Assembly: GCA_016716535.1 (NCBI GenBank)
Contig: JADJWD010000006.1
Location: 124,001 to 188,000 of the forward strand
DNA from: Betaproteobacteria bacterium
Lineage (GTDB): Bacteria > Pseudomonadota > Gammaproteobacteria > Burkholderiales > Burkholderiaceae_C
DNA length: 64,000 nt
Direction: 5' to 3'
The stretch's first letter is position 1. Every line of letters begins with the position of its first letter. The notes beneath the pieces were generated by a model. That model was not told the DNA's origin. It made no database searches and saw nothing but the letters and a program-made list of their open reading frames with translations. Shown here piece by piece: positions 25,102 through 35,219 of this stretch. Both the position numbers and the translations under genes were made by a program.

Positions 25102-27087
25102 CTACCCTGCCCCGCCGCCGCGTACGCCGAGCTTGAACGCGATCATCGCCCGCAGCTTGCCCGGCAGCACCGGCTTGATCAGCAGGTGGTAGTCGTGCAC
25201 CAGCGCGTCGTCCTCGTGCCCGATGAGGCTCGAGCCGGTGATGAGGATGGCCGGGATGCGGCGCGAGCCCGTCGCCACGCCTGCCGTGGCCGGCGCCCGG
25301 CCGTGCACCACGGCGCCGAAACGCTGGCGCACGGCGCGCATCGCCTCCACACCCGTGCGCCCTTGCGGCAGCCGGTAGTCGACGAGCAGCAGGTCCGGCG
25401 CCTCGGCCGCGCCGGAGGGCAGCCAGTGTTCGAGCAGTTCGACACTCTCGAACGCGGCGACGCGCGCGCCCCACGCCTGCAGCAACACGACGAGGCCCTC
25501 GCGCACCACCGCCTCGTCCTCGACGACGACGAAGAAGCGCCCTTCGAGCGTCAGGCCGATCGGCGTCTGCGTCGACGGGCCGCCGACGCCGGTGGCAAAG
25601 GCGCGCGGCGCGCGGCCCACCGGCACCTCGAGGCTGAACACGGTGCCGTGGCCGACGCGTGAGCGCACGCTGATCGGCGCGGCCATCAGCCCGGCCAGCC
25701 GCTTGACGATCGCGAGGCCCAGCCCGAGGCCCTTGCGGTGGTGCGCCTCGAGCGGCCGGTTGCTCTGCACCTGGTAGAACTCGTCGAAGATGCGCGGCAG
25801 CGCCGCCGCCGGGATGCCGACGCCGCTGTCCCAGACCTGGACCAGCAGGTGCGCGCCCGAGGCCGGCGCACCCATCTCGCCGGCGCCCTCCGCGGCCGCC
25901 GCGCCGCGCAGCCGGCAGGTGACGAGCACGGCGCCGTCGTCGGTGTAGCGGATGGCGTTGCTGACGAGGTTGCGCAGCACGCGTTCGAGCAGCACCGGGT
26001 CGGCGTGCGCGATGTGCTGGTCGCCGCGAAAGCCGAGCATCAGCCCCTTCTCGAAGGCGATCGGCTCGAAGTGCAGCCGCAGCCGCGCGAAGAGCTCGCG
26101 CAGCCGCACCGGCGCCGGGTGCACGTCGACGCCGCCGGTGTCGATGCGCGTGATGTCGAGCAGCTCGCCGAACAGGCCCTCGAGCGCATCGACGCTTTCG
26201 TTGATGCTGTGCACGAGCGAGGCCACTTCGGGGTCGCGGCTCTTTTGCCGCAGCGCCTCGGCAAAGAGGCCCATCGCGTGCAGCGGCTGGCGCAGGTCGT
26301 GGCTGGCGGCGGCGAAGAACTGCGTCTTCGCCTGGCTGGCGGCCTCGGCGGCGCGGCGCGCCTCTTCGGCGAGCTTGCGCGCCTCTTCGGTCGTCGTCAT
26401 CTCCTGGCGCAAGCGCGCGGCCAGTTCGTCGGTGCGCGCCTTCAGCGAGATCGCGAGACCGAGCGCGCTGCCGTAGGTGCGCACCATCAGCACCGTCGAG
26501 CAGAACAGGATGGTCGCGATCACCGCCAGCTGCACGTGCCCGGGCTGCGAGGTGTCGGTGGCGATGCGCACGATGGCCGGCGCGAAGACGAGCGTGATGA
26601 AGCCGAGGAAGATGCGCGGCTGCGTCGCCAGCAGCTGCACCGAGCTGACGCAGTAGCTGTAGACGACGAGGATCAGCGCCAGGCGCTGGTACGGCGTGCC
26701 CAGGCCCCAGAACATCCAGCCGGCGACGCCCCACAGGCTGCCTTGCAGCAGCACGAGCACGCGCCAACTGCCGCGCCAGGCGAGCAGCGTCGCGTCGTCG
26801 GCGTTCGGCTGGCGCAGGAAGCGCAGGTAGTGCGCCAGCCGGACGACCCACAGGACCGCCAGCGCGCCGAGCCAGCCGAGCATCTGCGCCGCGGGCGCCA
26901 GCGACCAGAACAGCCACGTGATGACGCCAGCGCCGAGCACGTACCCGATCAGCGTGGCCGGCGTCTGCACGAACAGCGCCCGCAGATGGTCGAGGTCGCC
27001 CGCGCGCGCCGCGGCGCCCGGCAGGGCCGGGAGGGCCTGCGTCGGCCCGATCGGCACCACCGGCGTGGCCGCGGTCTGCGGCGTCAT
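25102..27087 (-). CDS. hybrid sensor histidine kinase/response regulator
   Basis: 661 residues from the ATG at 27087. About residues 45-205 have six or so hydrophobic segments with short loops, a purely membrane-embedded sensor region. A coiled coil (about 210-260, EEARKLAEEARRAAEAASQ) leads to the H box TQFFAAASHDLRQPLHAMGL with the phospho-accepting His. The ATPase domain has LVSNAIRYTDDGAVLV (N box), VWDSGVGIPAAALPRIFDEF (G1/F) and KGLGLGLAIVKRLAGLM (G2). A C-terminal receiver (about 530-655) has FFVVVEDEAVV, the acceptor Asp in LLLVDYRLPQG and the Lys in HLLIKPVLPGK. The LuxR-type regulator gene lies 19 bp upstream on the same strand. The signal sensed is unknown. Confidence 0.92.
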   Translation of the reverse strand: MTPQTAATPVVPIGPTQALPALPGAAARAGDLDHLRALFVQTPATLIGYVLGAGVITWLFWSLAPAAQMLGWLGALAVLWVVRLAHYLRFLRQPNADDATLLAWRGSWRVLVLLQGSLWGVAGWMFWGLGTPYQRLALILVVYSYCVSSVQLLATQPRIFLGFITLVFAPAIVRIATDTSQPGHVQLAVIATILFCSTVLMVRTYGSALGLAISLKARTDELAARLRQEMTTTEEARKLAEEARRAAEAASQAKTQFFAAASHDLRQPLHAMGLFAEALRQKSRDPEVASLVHSINESVDALEGLFGELLDITRIDTGGVDVHPAPVRLRELFARLRLHFEPIAFEKGLMLGFRGDQHIAHADPVLLERVLRNLVSNAIRYTDDGAVLVTCRLRGAAAAEGAGEMGAPASGAHLLVQVWDSGVGIPAAALPRIFDEFYQVQSNRPLEAHHRKGLGLGLAIVKRLAGLMAAPISVRSRVGHGTVFSLEVPVGRAPRAFATGVGGPSTQTPIGLTLEGRFFVVVEDEAVVREGLVVLLQAWGARVAAFESVELLEHWLPSGAAEAPDLLLVDYRLPQGRTGVEAMRAVRQRFGAVVHGRAPATAGVATGSRRIPAILITGSSLIGHEDDALVHDYHLLIKPVLPGKLRAMIAFKLGVRGGGAG

Positions 27088-27106
27088 GACGCGGGCCTGC
27101 AAACGC

Positions 27107-27865
27107 TCAGGCCGCCGCCGACGGCCGGCGCGGGTTGAAACCGCCCTGCCCCTGCGTCATCTGGCTCACCGCCAGCACCGCCTGCGTGCGCGAGCTGACG
27201 TTCAGCGCCCGCAGCACCGCGGCGACGTGGTCCTTCACCGTCTCGACCGACAGGTTCAACTGGCGCGCGATCAGCTTGTTCGGCAGGCCCTGCAGCAGCA
27301 GGCCCAGCACCTCGGCCTGGCGCGGCGTGAGGCCGAGGTCCTGTATCGAAGGCACCTTCTGGTGCGGCTCGGCGCGCGCCGCGGCGCCCAGCGGCGCGCC
27401 GAGGCCGGCCGCCGCGGCGGCCTCGGCCTCGGCTTCGGCCTGCATGTCGCGGCGCAGGCTCGCGAAATCGAGGCCCAGCATCGACGGCGGCACGTACATC
27501 GAGCCGCTCATCACCATGCGCAGCGCCTCGTGCAACTCGGCGTGCGGGGTGCTCTTGGGCACGAAGCCCATCGCGCCCAGGTCGATAGCGCGGATCACGT
27601 CGCTGGCGCGCTCGGAGGCCGAGACGACGACCACCGGCACCGCCGGGTAGGCGTTGCGCAGTTCGGCCAAGAGCGCGAAGCCGTCGGCGTCGCCGAGCGC
27701 CAGGTCGAGCAGCACGAGGTCGCGGTCGGCGTCGGCTGCCATCGCCTGGCGCGCCGCGGCGGCGCTGGCGGCGCCGGCCACCTGGATGTCGCGGTCGATG
27801 TTGCCGATCACCGCCTGCAGCGCGGTCAGCACGAGCGGGTGGTCGTCGATGAGCAGGACCTTCAT
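27107..27865 (-). CDS. LuxR/NarL-type response regulator
   Basis: 252 residues. The receiver domain (about 1-120) starts MKVLLIDDHPLVLTALQAVI, has the acceptor Asp in LVLLDLALGDADGF, and the Thr/Ser and Lys switch residues in VVVVSASERASDV and GFVPKST. A 55-residue Ala/Glu-rich linker (AEAEAEAAAAAGLGAPLG) follows. The LuxR helix-turn-helix is LTPRQAEVLGLLLQGLPNKL then SVETVKDHVAAVLRALNVSSR. It is the likely output partner of the hybrid kinase 19 bp downstream, forming a phosphorelay. The gene diverges from the zinc-ribbon/TAXI cluster across 329 bp, which makes that cluster a candidate target. Confidence 0.93.
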   Translation of the reverse strand: MKVLLIDDHPLVLTALQAVIGNIDRDIQVAGAASAAAARQAMAADADRDLVLLDLALGDADGFALLAELRNAYPAVPVVVVSASERASDVIRAIDLGAMGFVPKSTPHAELHEALRMVMSGSMYVPPSMLGLDFASLRRDMQAEAEAEAAAAAGLGAPLGAAARAEPHQKVPSIQDLGLTPRQAEVLGLLLQGLPNKLIARQLNLSVETVKDHVAAVLRALNVSSRTQAVLAVSQMTQGQGGFNPRRPSAAA

Positions 27866-28194
27866 GAACGCTCCCGGCTTGTTCTTCCGTGGCGGGCGCC
27901 CCGCCGGGGCGCATCGGCGGGCATTGTCCTCCGGCGTCGTACGCGTCTTGGCGTCCCTCGTTTGGGGGCGGCACGGCGCGTTGGCCTCCCCCCACCGGCC
28001 GCTGGGATGGGCCGAAGTACGTGCCGTCGTACGGCGGCATGCGGGCTGTGCATTTACAGACGGTAACCCCCGAATCGCGGTGATTCGCGGTTACGGCCGC
28101 CTCGGACAATCCCGACACAGGACGAGGGATCAGCGCGGACGGAGGGTCGCGCCGCAACGCCCGCCACGGGTGGGCCCAAGAGGAGGAGGCTGCG
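27866..28194. promoter_or_regulatory. divergent intergenic region with imperfect dyad at 28063-28094
   Basis: This 329-bp space separates the response regulator (minus) from the zinc-ribbon gene (plus) and has no gene I can support. Its main structure is a dyad at 28063-28094: left arm GTAACC-CCC-GAATC, 5-nt centre, right arm GATTC-GC-GGTTAC, matching except for one bulged base. It sits about 100 bp upstream of the plus-strand start, so it could be an operator. GTAACC/GGTTAC arms also occur before ppc (9632-9644). Confidence 0.4.
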
Positions 28195-29808
<1,614 letters not shown>

Positions 29809-30915
29809 ATGTTGCGCATGCGCTCCCGAGTCACCGCGCCGTTGGCGCTTCTGGCCGCCTGGTTGCTGGCCGCCGCCGGCGCGGCCGCGCAGGCGCCACG
29901 CGCCGCCGCGCCGGCTGCACCCGCCGCCGCGCCGCGGCCCCCCGTCGCCTACAAGATCGTCACCGCGTCCGAGCGAGGCACCTACATCCAGATTGGCCGC
30001 GACCTCGCGAAGTTCATCGCGCCGCAGGCGCAGATCGAGCTCGAGGCGCTGCCCTCGGCCGGCTCGCCGGAGAACATCCACCGCCTGCGCTACGAGGAAG
30101 GCGTCAAGCTCGCGCTCGTGCAGTCCGACGTCTACCAGGCCTTCATCAACCAGGGCCGCGCCGGCGACAAGGCGGCCGAGTCGATCATCCGCCCGCTGCG
30201 CGTCGTGCTGCCGCTGTACAACGAAGAGGTCTACTTCGTCGTGCGCGCCGACTCGCCGATGAACTTCGTGCACGAGATCCGCGATGCGCGTCTGAACGTC
30301 GGCCCGATGCGCAGCGGCACGGCGATGACGACGACGACGATGTACCGGCTGATGTTCGACCAGGCGCTGCCGGACAAGCAGCTGAGCTTCCTGACGCACG
30401 AGGAGGCGCTGTTCAAGCTCACCGGCGACAAGAGCATCGACGTCGTGGCCATCGTCGCCGGCCAGCCGGCCAAGCTGCTGACCGACATGAAGGCCGAGGC
30501 GCGCTCGCTGATCAAGCTGCTGAAGCTCGACCCCGACCACCCGGCCAGCCAGGCGGCGCTGAAGACCTACTTCCCGAGCACGGTGAAGGCCGCCAACTAC
30601 CCGAACCTGCTGACCGAAGACCTGCCCGGCATGGCCGTCAAGGCCTTCCTCGTCACCTACGACTACAACCTCGCCGGCACGCAGGCGCGGCTGGCGCAGT
30701 TCGCGCGCTCGCTGTGCATCAACTTCGACAACCTGCAGGCGCAAGGCCACCCGAAGTGGAAGGAGGTGTCGCTGGACATGCCGCAGCTCGGCCAGGGCTG
30801 GAGCTACTTCCCGACCACCTCGCGCGAGCTGGGCCGCTGCGCTTCGCTGCGCCCGCCGCCCAAGCCGGTGCGCGTGTGCACGACGGAGCAGAAGATCCTC
30901 GGCCTGTGTGAGTGA
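29809..30915 (+). CDS. TAXI-family TRAP-type solute-binding protein
   Basis: 368 residues. A signal peptide (about 1-27, LALLAAWLLAAAGAAAQA) leads to a periplasmic protein. The core is of the TRAP-associated extracytoplasmic immunogenic (TAXI) type: YKIVTASERGTYIQIGRDLAKF, EALPSAGSPENIHRLRYEEG, KLALVQSDVYQAF, then RVVLPLYNEEVYFVVRADS and LNVGPMRSGTAMTTTTMYRL, which line the ligand cleft. TAXI proteins normally pair with a fused DctQM permease; none is encoded in the window. Instead the gene is flanked by two zinc-ribbon membrane proteins. The C-terminal tail CTTEQKILGLCE is outside the binding fold and shares CT-x5-LGLC with the preceding protein. It may work in sensing or signalling rather than uptake, which is inference. 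Confidence 0.88.
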   Translation: MLRMRSRVTAPLALLAAWLLAAAGAAAQAPRAAAPAAPAAAPRPPVAYKIVTASERGTYIQIGRDLAKFIAPQAQIELEALPSAGSPENIHRLRYEEGVKLALVQSDVYQAFINQGRAGDKAAESIIRPLRVVLPLYNEEVYFVVRADSPMNFVHEIRDARLNVGPMRSGTAMTTTTMYRLMFDQALPDKQLSFLTHEEALFKLTGDKSIDVVAIVAGQPAKLLTDMKAEARSLIKLLKLDPDHPASQAALKTYFPSTVKAANYPNLLTEDLPGMAVKAFLVTYDYNLAGTQARLAQFARSLCINFDNLQAQGHPKWKEVSLDMPQLGQGWSYFPTTSRELGRCASLRPPPKPVRVCTTEQKILGLCE

Positions 30916-31140
30916 GCCGAGCCGGAGGCGGCCGGTTCGAGGCAAACGCCCGCGTTGGCGCGGCGGTGATCCCCGCGGGCGCCCGGCTTGCCCGTAAAGT
31001 CTTTCGCCGCCGTCGGATTGGTGTGCCGCAGGCGAGGTTCTTGCTCGGCGCGGCCACCCGAGGCGGCGCGGCCTGCCTGGCGAACAGGCCCGGTGAGGGC
31101 GGCCATACTGGGTGGCATCCGAAATCTGACGAGGGCGTGC

Positions 31141-32688
31141 GTGGGCTGGTGTCCGAAGTGCCATCACCTGGCTGAAGCAGGCAGCCGGTTCTGCAGCCGC
31201 TGCGGCGAGGTGCTGCCGCACCGGCGCTGCCCGAGCTGCGGCACGGCCAACGACCTCGAGGCCTGGCACTGCGTCGAGTGCGGCTCGCCGGTGAAAGGGC
31301 AGGAGTCCAAGGCCGGCGCACCGGGGTCGCCGCCTGCAGGCGAAGACTTGCAGAGTCTGCACGGCCAGCATGGCCAGTACGGACCGAGTGGCCCGGACGG
31401 CCCGAACGGCCCGAACGGCCTGAACGGCCCGAATGGCCTGAACAGCCCGAGCGGCCTGAACCGCCCGAGCGGCCCGCTCGCCCGCCTGGCCGAGCTGGGC
31501 GGCCGGCCGGGCCAGGCAGGCCTCGCGTCGCCGGTGATGTCCACGGCGACGCTGACGATCACCCTTGCGGCGCCCGGCGACGCTGCCGGCTCGGCCGCCG
31601 TCGCCGCCGAGGCGTTGCGCGCCGCCAAGGCGCTGGCGCCGGGCGCGGTGCCGGTGCACGCGACGATGCCCTTGATGGCGCCCGTGGCGCCACCGGACCC
31701 GGTCGCGCCGCCGATGCCTGCTCCGCCGCCGATGCCGACAGCGGCGCCGGCACCGGCGATCGTGCACCCCGCGCCGAACGCCGCGCCTTTGACGCCGCAT
31801 CTGGCCGCGACGCTCGAATCGATCGCCCGCGCGGTGGCCGAGGCACCGGGCACCGTTGCGCAGGCACCGGCGACGGCGAGCGCCACGGTGCCGCTGGCGC
31901 CGTTGTTGCCACCCGCGCCTACCGTGCCGCTGGTGCCACCTGCGCCGCCGATGCCCTTCGAGCGCACGCAGACGATCACGCCGGATGTGGCCGGCGCCGC
32001 GCTGCACGCCCCGGCCCACGCTGATGCGCCGGCCGAGCCTTTCACGCGAACGCCTTTCACGCCAGCCGCGCCAGCCACGCCTGCCACAGCACCGCGGCAG
32101 CCGCTTGGCGGCCCGGCCAACGGATTGACGGGCGCGGCCCATCTGGGCACGTACGTCGACGCCGGCGCCGGCATCGCGGCGCACGAGCCGGTCGATCTCT
32201 ACATCGACCTGCCGACGCCGGCTGCGGCGCCGGCACCGGTGCCGGGCACCGTCGATGTCGACCTGCCGCTGGACGATGTCACCGGCTGGCGCGCCGGCGA
32301 AAGCGCCGACGCCGCGGCGTCCTGGCTGCCACCGCCCGGCGCGGCGGGCCGGGCCGGCAAGGCCGCCGGCCAGCGTGGTGGCGGCTTCGGCCGTTCGCTG
32401 GTCGCGGGTGCGGCCGTCGGGCTGCTGCTGGCGGTGCTGATCGGCCTGGCCGCCTGGCTGCAACGCGAGCCTGAAGCACCGGCGGGCAGCGCCGCCGCGG
32501 GCGCCGCGGCCGGGGCCAACGCTCGCCGTGGCGGCGGCGTCGATGCCGCCGCCGATGCCGCACTCGAAGCGGCCGAGCGGGCGCTCTCGTCGCCGGCACC
32601 CGCGGGCGGCAGCGCGGGCGGCGACGCCGCGGCCACGCGCACGCCGCCGGCGGGCGCCGCCAGCCGGCCGGCGCGGCGCGCGCCGTAG
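31141..32688 (+). CDS. double zinc-ribbon membrane protein with collagen-like Gly-X-Y segment
   Basis: 515 residues from a GTG at 31141 with GAGG 6 nt upstream; the longer open frame from 30988 begins before any family residue. Two zinc ribbons lie in the first 55 residues: CPKC/CSRC and CPSC/CVEC. Residues about 80-112 are a collagen-like run of eleven triplets (GPS, GPD, GPN, GPN, GLN, GPN, GLN and so on, with two Gly replaced by Ser and Arg). A long Ala/Pro/Thr-rich region follows. One membrane helix is near 422-441 (VAGAAVGLLLAVLIGLAAWL), then an Ala/Gly-rich tail. The layout copies the zinc-ribbon protein at 28195, and the pair encloses the TAXI gene. It lacks the LGLC tail. Function is unknown. 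Confidence 0.72.
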   Translation: MGWCPKCHHLAEAGSRFCSRCGEVLPHRRCPSCGTANDLEAWHCVECGSPVKGQESKAGAPGSPPAGEDLQSLHGQHGQYGPSGPDGPNGPNGLNGPNGLNSPSGLNRPSGPLARLAELGGRPGQAGLASPVMSTATLTITLAAPGDAAGSAAVAAEALRAAKALAPGAVPVHATMPLMAPVAPPDPVAPPMPAPPPMPTAAPAPAIVHPAPNAAPLTPHLAATLESIARAVAEAPGTVAQAPATASATVPLAPLLPPAPTVPLVPPAPPMPFERTQTITPDVAGAALHAPAHADAPAEPFTRTPFTPAAPATPATAPRQPLGGPANGLTGAAHLGTYVDAGAGIAAHEPVDLYIDLPTPAAAPAPVPGTVDVDLPLDDVTGWRAGESADAAASWLPPPGAAGRAGKAAGQRGGGFGRSLVAGAAVGLLLAVLIGLAAWLQREPEAPAGSAAAGAAAGANARRGGGVDAAADAALEAAERALSSPAPAGGSAGGDAAATRTPPAGAASRPARRAP

Positions 32689-32703
32689 TCGGTCAGCAGC
32701 AGC

Positions 32704-33180
32704 TCAGAAGTAGCGCCGGCTCACCGACTCGGCCACGCAGGCTGGCTTGTCGCCGCCCTCGATCTCGACGGTGACCTCGACCGTCAGCTGCGCGCCACCT
32801 TCCAGCGGCTCGTAGGCCAGCAGCTTGAAGCGGCCGCGCAGGCGGCTGCCCACGCGCACCGGCGCCGGGAAGCGCACGCGGTTCAAGCCGTAGTTGATGC
32901 CCATGCGGATGCCGTCGACCTGCATGCCGCTGGCGAAGAACGGCGGCAGCAGGCTCAGCGTCAGGAAGCCATGCGCGACGGTGGCGCCGAACGGCCCGCG
33001 CGCCGCCTGCGCCGGATCGACGTGGATCCACTGATGGTCGTCGGTCGCGTCGGCGAAAAGGTCGATGCGCGCCTGGTCGATGGCGATCCAGTCGCTCAGC
33101 CCGATCTCCTGGCCAACGAGCGGCTGCAGTTCGGTCAGGTGGGCGTAACGGCGGGGGACGTGGCGGGGGGCGTCGGTCAT
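32704..33180 (-). CDS. MaoC-family (R)-specific enoyl-CoA hydratase-like dehydratase
   Basis: 158 residues from the ATG at 33180. A single hot-dog domain: DWIAIDQARIDLFADATDDHQWIHVDPAQA carries the conserved Asp and His of the MaoC hydratase site, followed by GPFGATVAHGFLTLSLLPPFF and, near the end, VTVEIEGGDKPACVAESVSRRYF. Its size and the INYGLNRVRFPAPVRVGSRL block match the NodN/Rv0130-like MaoC group, which hydrates 2-enoyl-CoA thioesters. The substrate is not known. It is convergent with the zinc-ribbon gene (15 bp) and 52 bp downstream of the ParA-like gene. Confidence 0.9.
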   Translation of the reverse strand: MTDAPRHVPRRYAHLTELQPLVGQEIGLSDWIAIDQARIDLFADATDDHQWIHVDPAQAARGPFGATVAHGFLTLSLLPPFFASGMQVDGIRMGINYGLNRVRFPAPVRVGSRLRGRFKLLAYEPLEGGAQLTVEVTVEIEGGDKPACVAESVSRRYF

Positions 33181-33232
33181 CGATGGTGCTTGGTTAGGGC
33201 TCGGGCGCGCTCGTGCTGCGCGCCATGCGGCA

Positions 33233-33880
33233 TCAAGCCGCCTTCTCGTGGCCGCCGGCCGAGCGGCCGCGCAGCCAGGCGGTGAGCGGCGCCCACTGCT
33301 GAAGATCACGCTCGACGCGGCCGGGCGCCACGTCGAAAAGGGTCAGGCCGTGCGCGGCGAGCTGCACGTAGTTCTGCGTCTCGCGCAGCCAGGCCAGCAC
33401 CGGCAGCGGCAGCGTCTCGAGGTAACGATGCAGCTGTTCGAGGGCGCGCGTGTGCTCGCGCACGCGGTTGCCGACGAGCACCGTCTCGATCAGCGCCCAG
33501 CGTTTGTGCTCGCGCAGCGCAGCGAGGAAGGCGTGTGTCGCCTGGATGTCGAACAGGCTCGGCTGCAGCGGCACGATCAGCCGGTCGGCGATGCGCAACA
33601 CCGCCTCGAGCCGCTTGCCGTGCAGGCCGGCCGGCGTATCGAGCACGACGTGCGTGGTGCCGCGCGGCGGCCGCACGATGTCGTCGGCGGCCACGTCCCA
33701 ACTGCTGATCGGCGCGGCCTGCGGCGGCCGCAGCGCCAGCCACTGCCGCGCGCTTTGCTGGCGATCGACGTCGCCCAGCATCACCGCATGGCCGGCGGCC
33801 GCCAGGCAGCCGGCGACGTTGCTCGCCAGCGTGCTCTTGCCGACACCTCCCTTGGGGTTGGCGATCACGATCACGGGCAT
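33233..33880 (-). CDS. orphan ParA/MinD-type ATPase
   Basis: 215 residues, short for ParA. VIANPKGGVGKSTLASNVAG is the deviant Walker A with the signature Lys, GDVDRQQSARQWLALRP is the switch I (DxDxQxS) block, and VLDTPAGLHG is Walker B. There is no N-terminal DNA-binding domain and no parB nearby, so this is a small, orphan ParA of the kind that positions cell-surface or polar machinery, or partitions something other than DNA. The C-terminus is basic (LRGRSAGGHEKAA). It lies just before the EPS locus, but its role there is unproven. Confidence 0.88.
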   Translation of the reverse strand: MPVIVIANPKGGVGKSTLASNVAGCLAAAGHAVMLGDVDRQQSARQWLALRPPQAAPISSWDVAADDIVRPPRGTTHVVLDTPAGLHGKRLEAVLRIADRLIVPLQPSLFDIQATHAFLAALREHKRWALIETVLVGNRVREHTRALEQLHRYLETLPLPVLAWLRETQNYVQLAAHGLTLFDVAPGRVERDLQQWAPLTAWLRGRSAGGHEKAA

Positions 33881-33998
33881 GGTTCGCGCTCCGGGTCGGA
33901 TGTTCTTGCGGGGGCCCTGCGCCGCCCACCATGGCCGCGGCCGCGGCCGCGTTGACCGCGGCTATGGTAGCCGCCCGTGCCCGGGCGCCAGAGCACAG

Positions 33999-35219
33999 TC
34001 AGAGCGGCAGCGGCGGGGGTGGCGGCAGGCTGCGCAGCACGGGCAACGCGGCTTCGGCCTTCAGCGGGTCGATCGGCAGCGCGTGCCGCACCCACCAGCG
34101 GGCCGGCGCCGGTGCCGGCGAGGGCGTCATGAACTCCGCGCCGGCGTAGTCGTCCAGCGGCAGGTCGTAGATGTAGCGCACGAGGGCGCCGTTGCGTGCC
34201 AGCGCGGCCATCGCCGCCTCGCGGTCGGCCACCAGCACCGGCACGCGGAACAGCGGCCGCGGCGGCCCCTCGGCGATGGCCGGTGTCAGCGTGGCGAGTT
34301 CGCGCTGCATCAACTCGACACCGCGCAGCCGCCGCTCGCGGTCGGACTCGAGCCCTCGCAGCCGGGCGAGGATGCGGTGCAGGTCCGCGGCCCCCGGCCG
34401 CACCGGGTAGTCGTGGCGGTCCACCCGCACCCATCGGTTGAAGCCGGCCAGCGAGGCGCCGCCGGCCACGGCCTGGCGCAACGCGTCGGGCGCCAGCTCC
34501 ATGCGGTGGCTGCCGCCGGGGCGCTCGCTGTACCGCGCCGCCGCGGCCTCGCGCCGGGCGCGCAGGTGGCCCATCACGCCGGTCGCCTGCAGCAGCGCCT
34601 TGGCCGCCGGCTTGGCGCGGTCGACGAAGCGGCGCTTGCGGCTGCGCTCGACCAGCACCTCGTCGCGCACCCGCTGCGCTTCGCGGCGCAGGTTCGGATC
34701 GGCGACGGCGAGCACGCCGCCACAGTGGGCGTCGACATGCTTGGACAGGCTGAACGCGGCCGCGGCGCCGAAGGTGCCGAGCGGCGCGCCGTCGACCTCG
34801 GTCTCGATGGCGTGCGCCACGTCCTCGACGAGGGCGATGCCGAGCGCTTCGCAGCGGCGCAGCAGCGCGGGCATGCGGTCGGGCAGCCCGTAGAGGTTGG
34901 TCGTCACCACCGCGCGCACGTCGGCCCAGACCTTCGCCGGCACCGCGTCGACGTCGATGTTGCCGTCGGCGGCGCTGAGCGGCGCAGCGACCGGCCGCAG
35001 CCCCGCGGCGAGCACGACGAAGTAGATGACGTCGTCGGTGGCCGGCGACATCAGCACCCGATCGCCGGGCGAGGTGAGCACGCGCAGCGCGCAGTACAGC
35101 GCCACCCGCCCCGAGGGCATGAACAGCGCTTCGCGGCCGGTGCGCCGCGTGAACCAGGCCTCGACCTCGCGCTCGAGGCGCGCCTGCGGGTCCATCGCCG
35201 CCATCGCCGCCGTGGCCAT
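33999..35219 (-). CDS. DegT/DnrJ/EryC1-type PLP aminotransferase (EPS locus)
   Basis: 406 residues from the ATG at 35219, which overlaps the stop of the upstream acyltransferase gene (TGATG). Fold type I: FMPSGRVALYCALRVLTSPG, DRVLMSPATDDVIYFV, AVVTTNLYGLPDRMPALL, then VEDVAHAIETEVDGAPLGTFG with the PLP-contacting Asp, and FSLSKHVDAHCGGVLAV, where the Lys (about residue 160) would form the Schiff base. Known members aminate keto-sugars, but the HCGG context is divergent from the usual TGEGG, so the substrate may not be a standard nucleotide sugar. A Pro-rich tail ends the protein. It is the last gene of a deacetylase/acyltransferase/aminotransferase trio. Confidence 0.82.
   Translation of the reverse strand: MATAAMAAMDPQARLEREVEAWFTRRTGREALFMPSGRVALYCALRVLTSPGDRVLMSPATDDVIYFVVLAAGLRPVAAPLSAADGNIDVDAVPAKVWADVRAVVTTNLYGLPDRMPALLRRCEALGIALVEDVAHAIETEVDGAPLGTFGAAAAFSLSKHVDAHCGGVLAVADPNLRREAQRVRDEVLVERSRKRRFVDRAKPAAKALLQATGVMGHLRARREAAAARYSERPGGSHRMELAPDALRQAVAGGASLAGFNRWVRVDRHDYPVRPGAADLHRILARLRGLESDRERRLRGVELMQRELATLTPAIAEGPPRPLFRVPVLVADREAAMAALARNGALVRYIYDLPLDDYAGAEFMTPSPAPAPARWWVRHALPIDPLKAEAALPVLRSLPPPPPLPL

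Noticed and set aside
23804..26917. A 1037-codon minus-strand frame over lldD and the hybrid kinase
   Set aside because: It is a shadow in another frame; both lldD (plus) and the kinase (minus, other frame) have full domain signatures.
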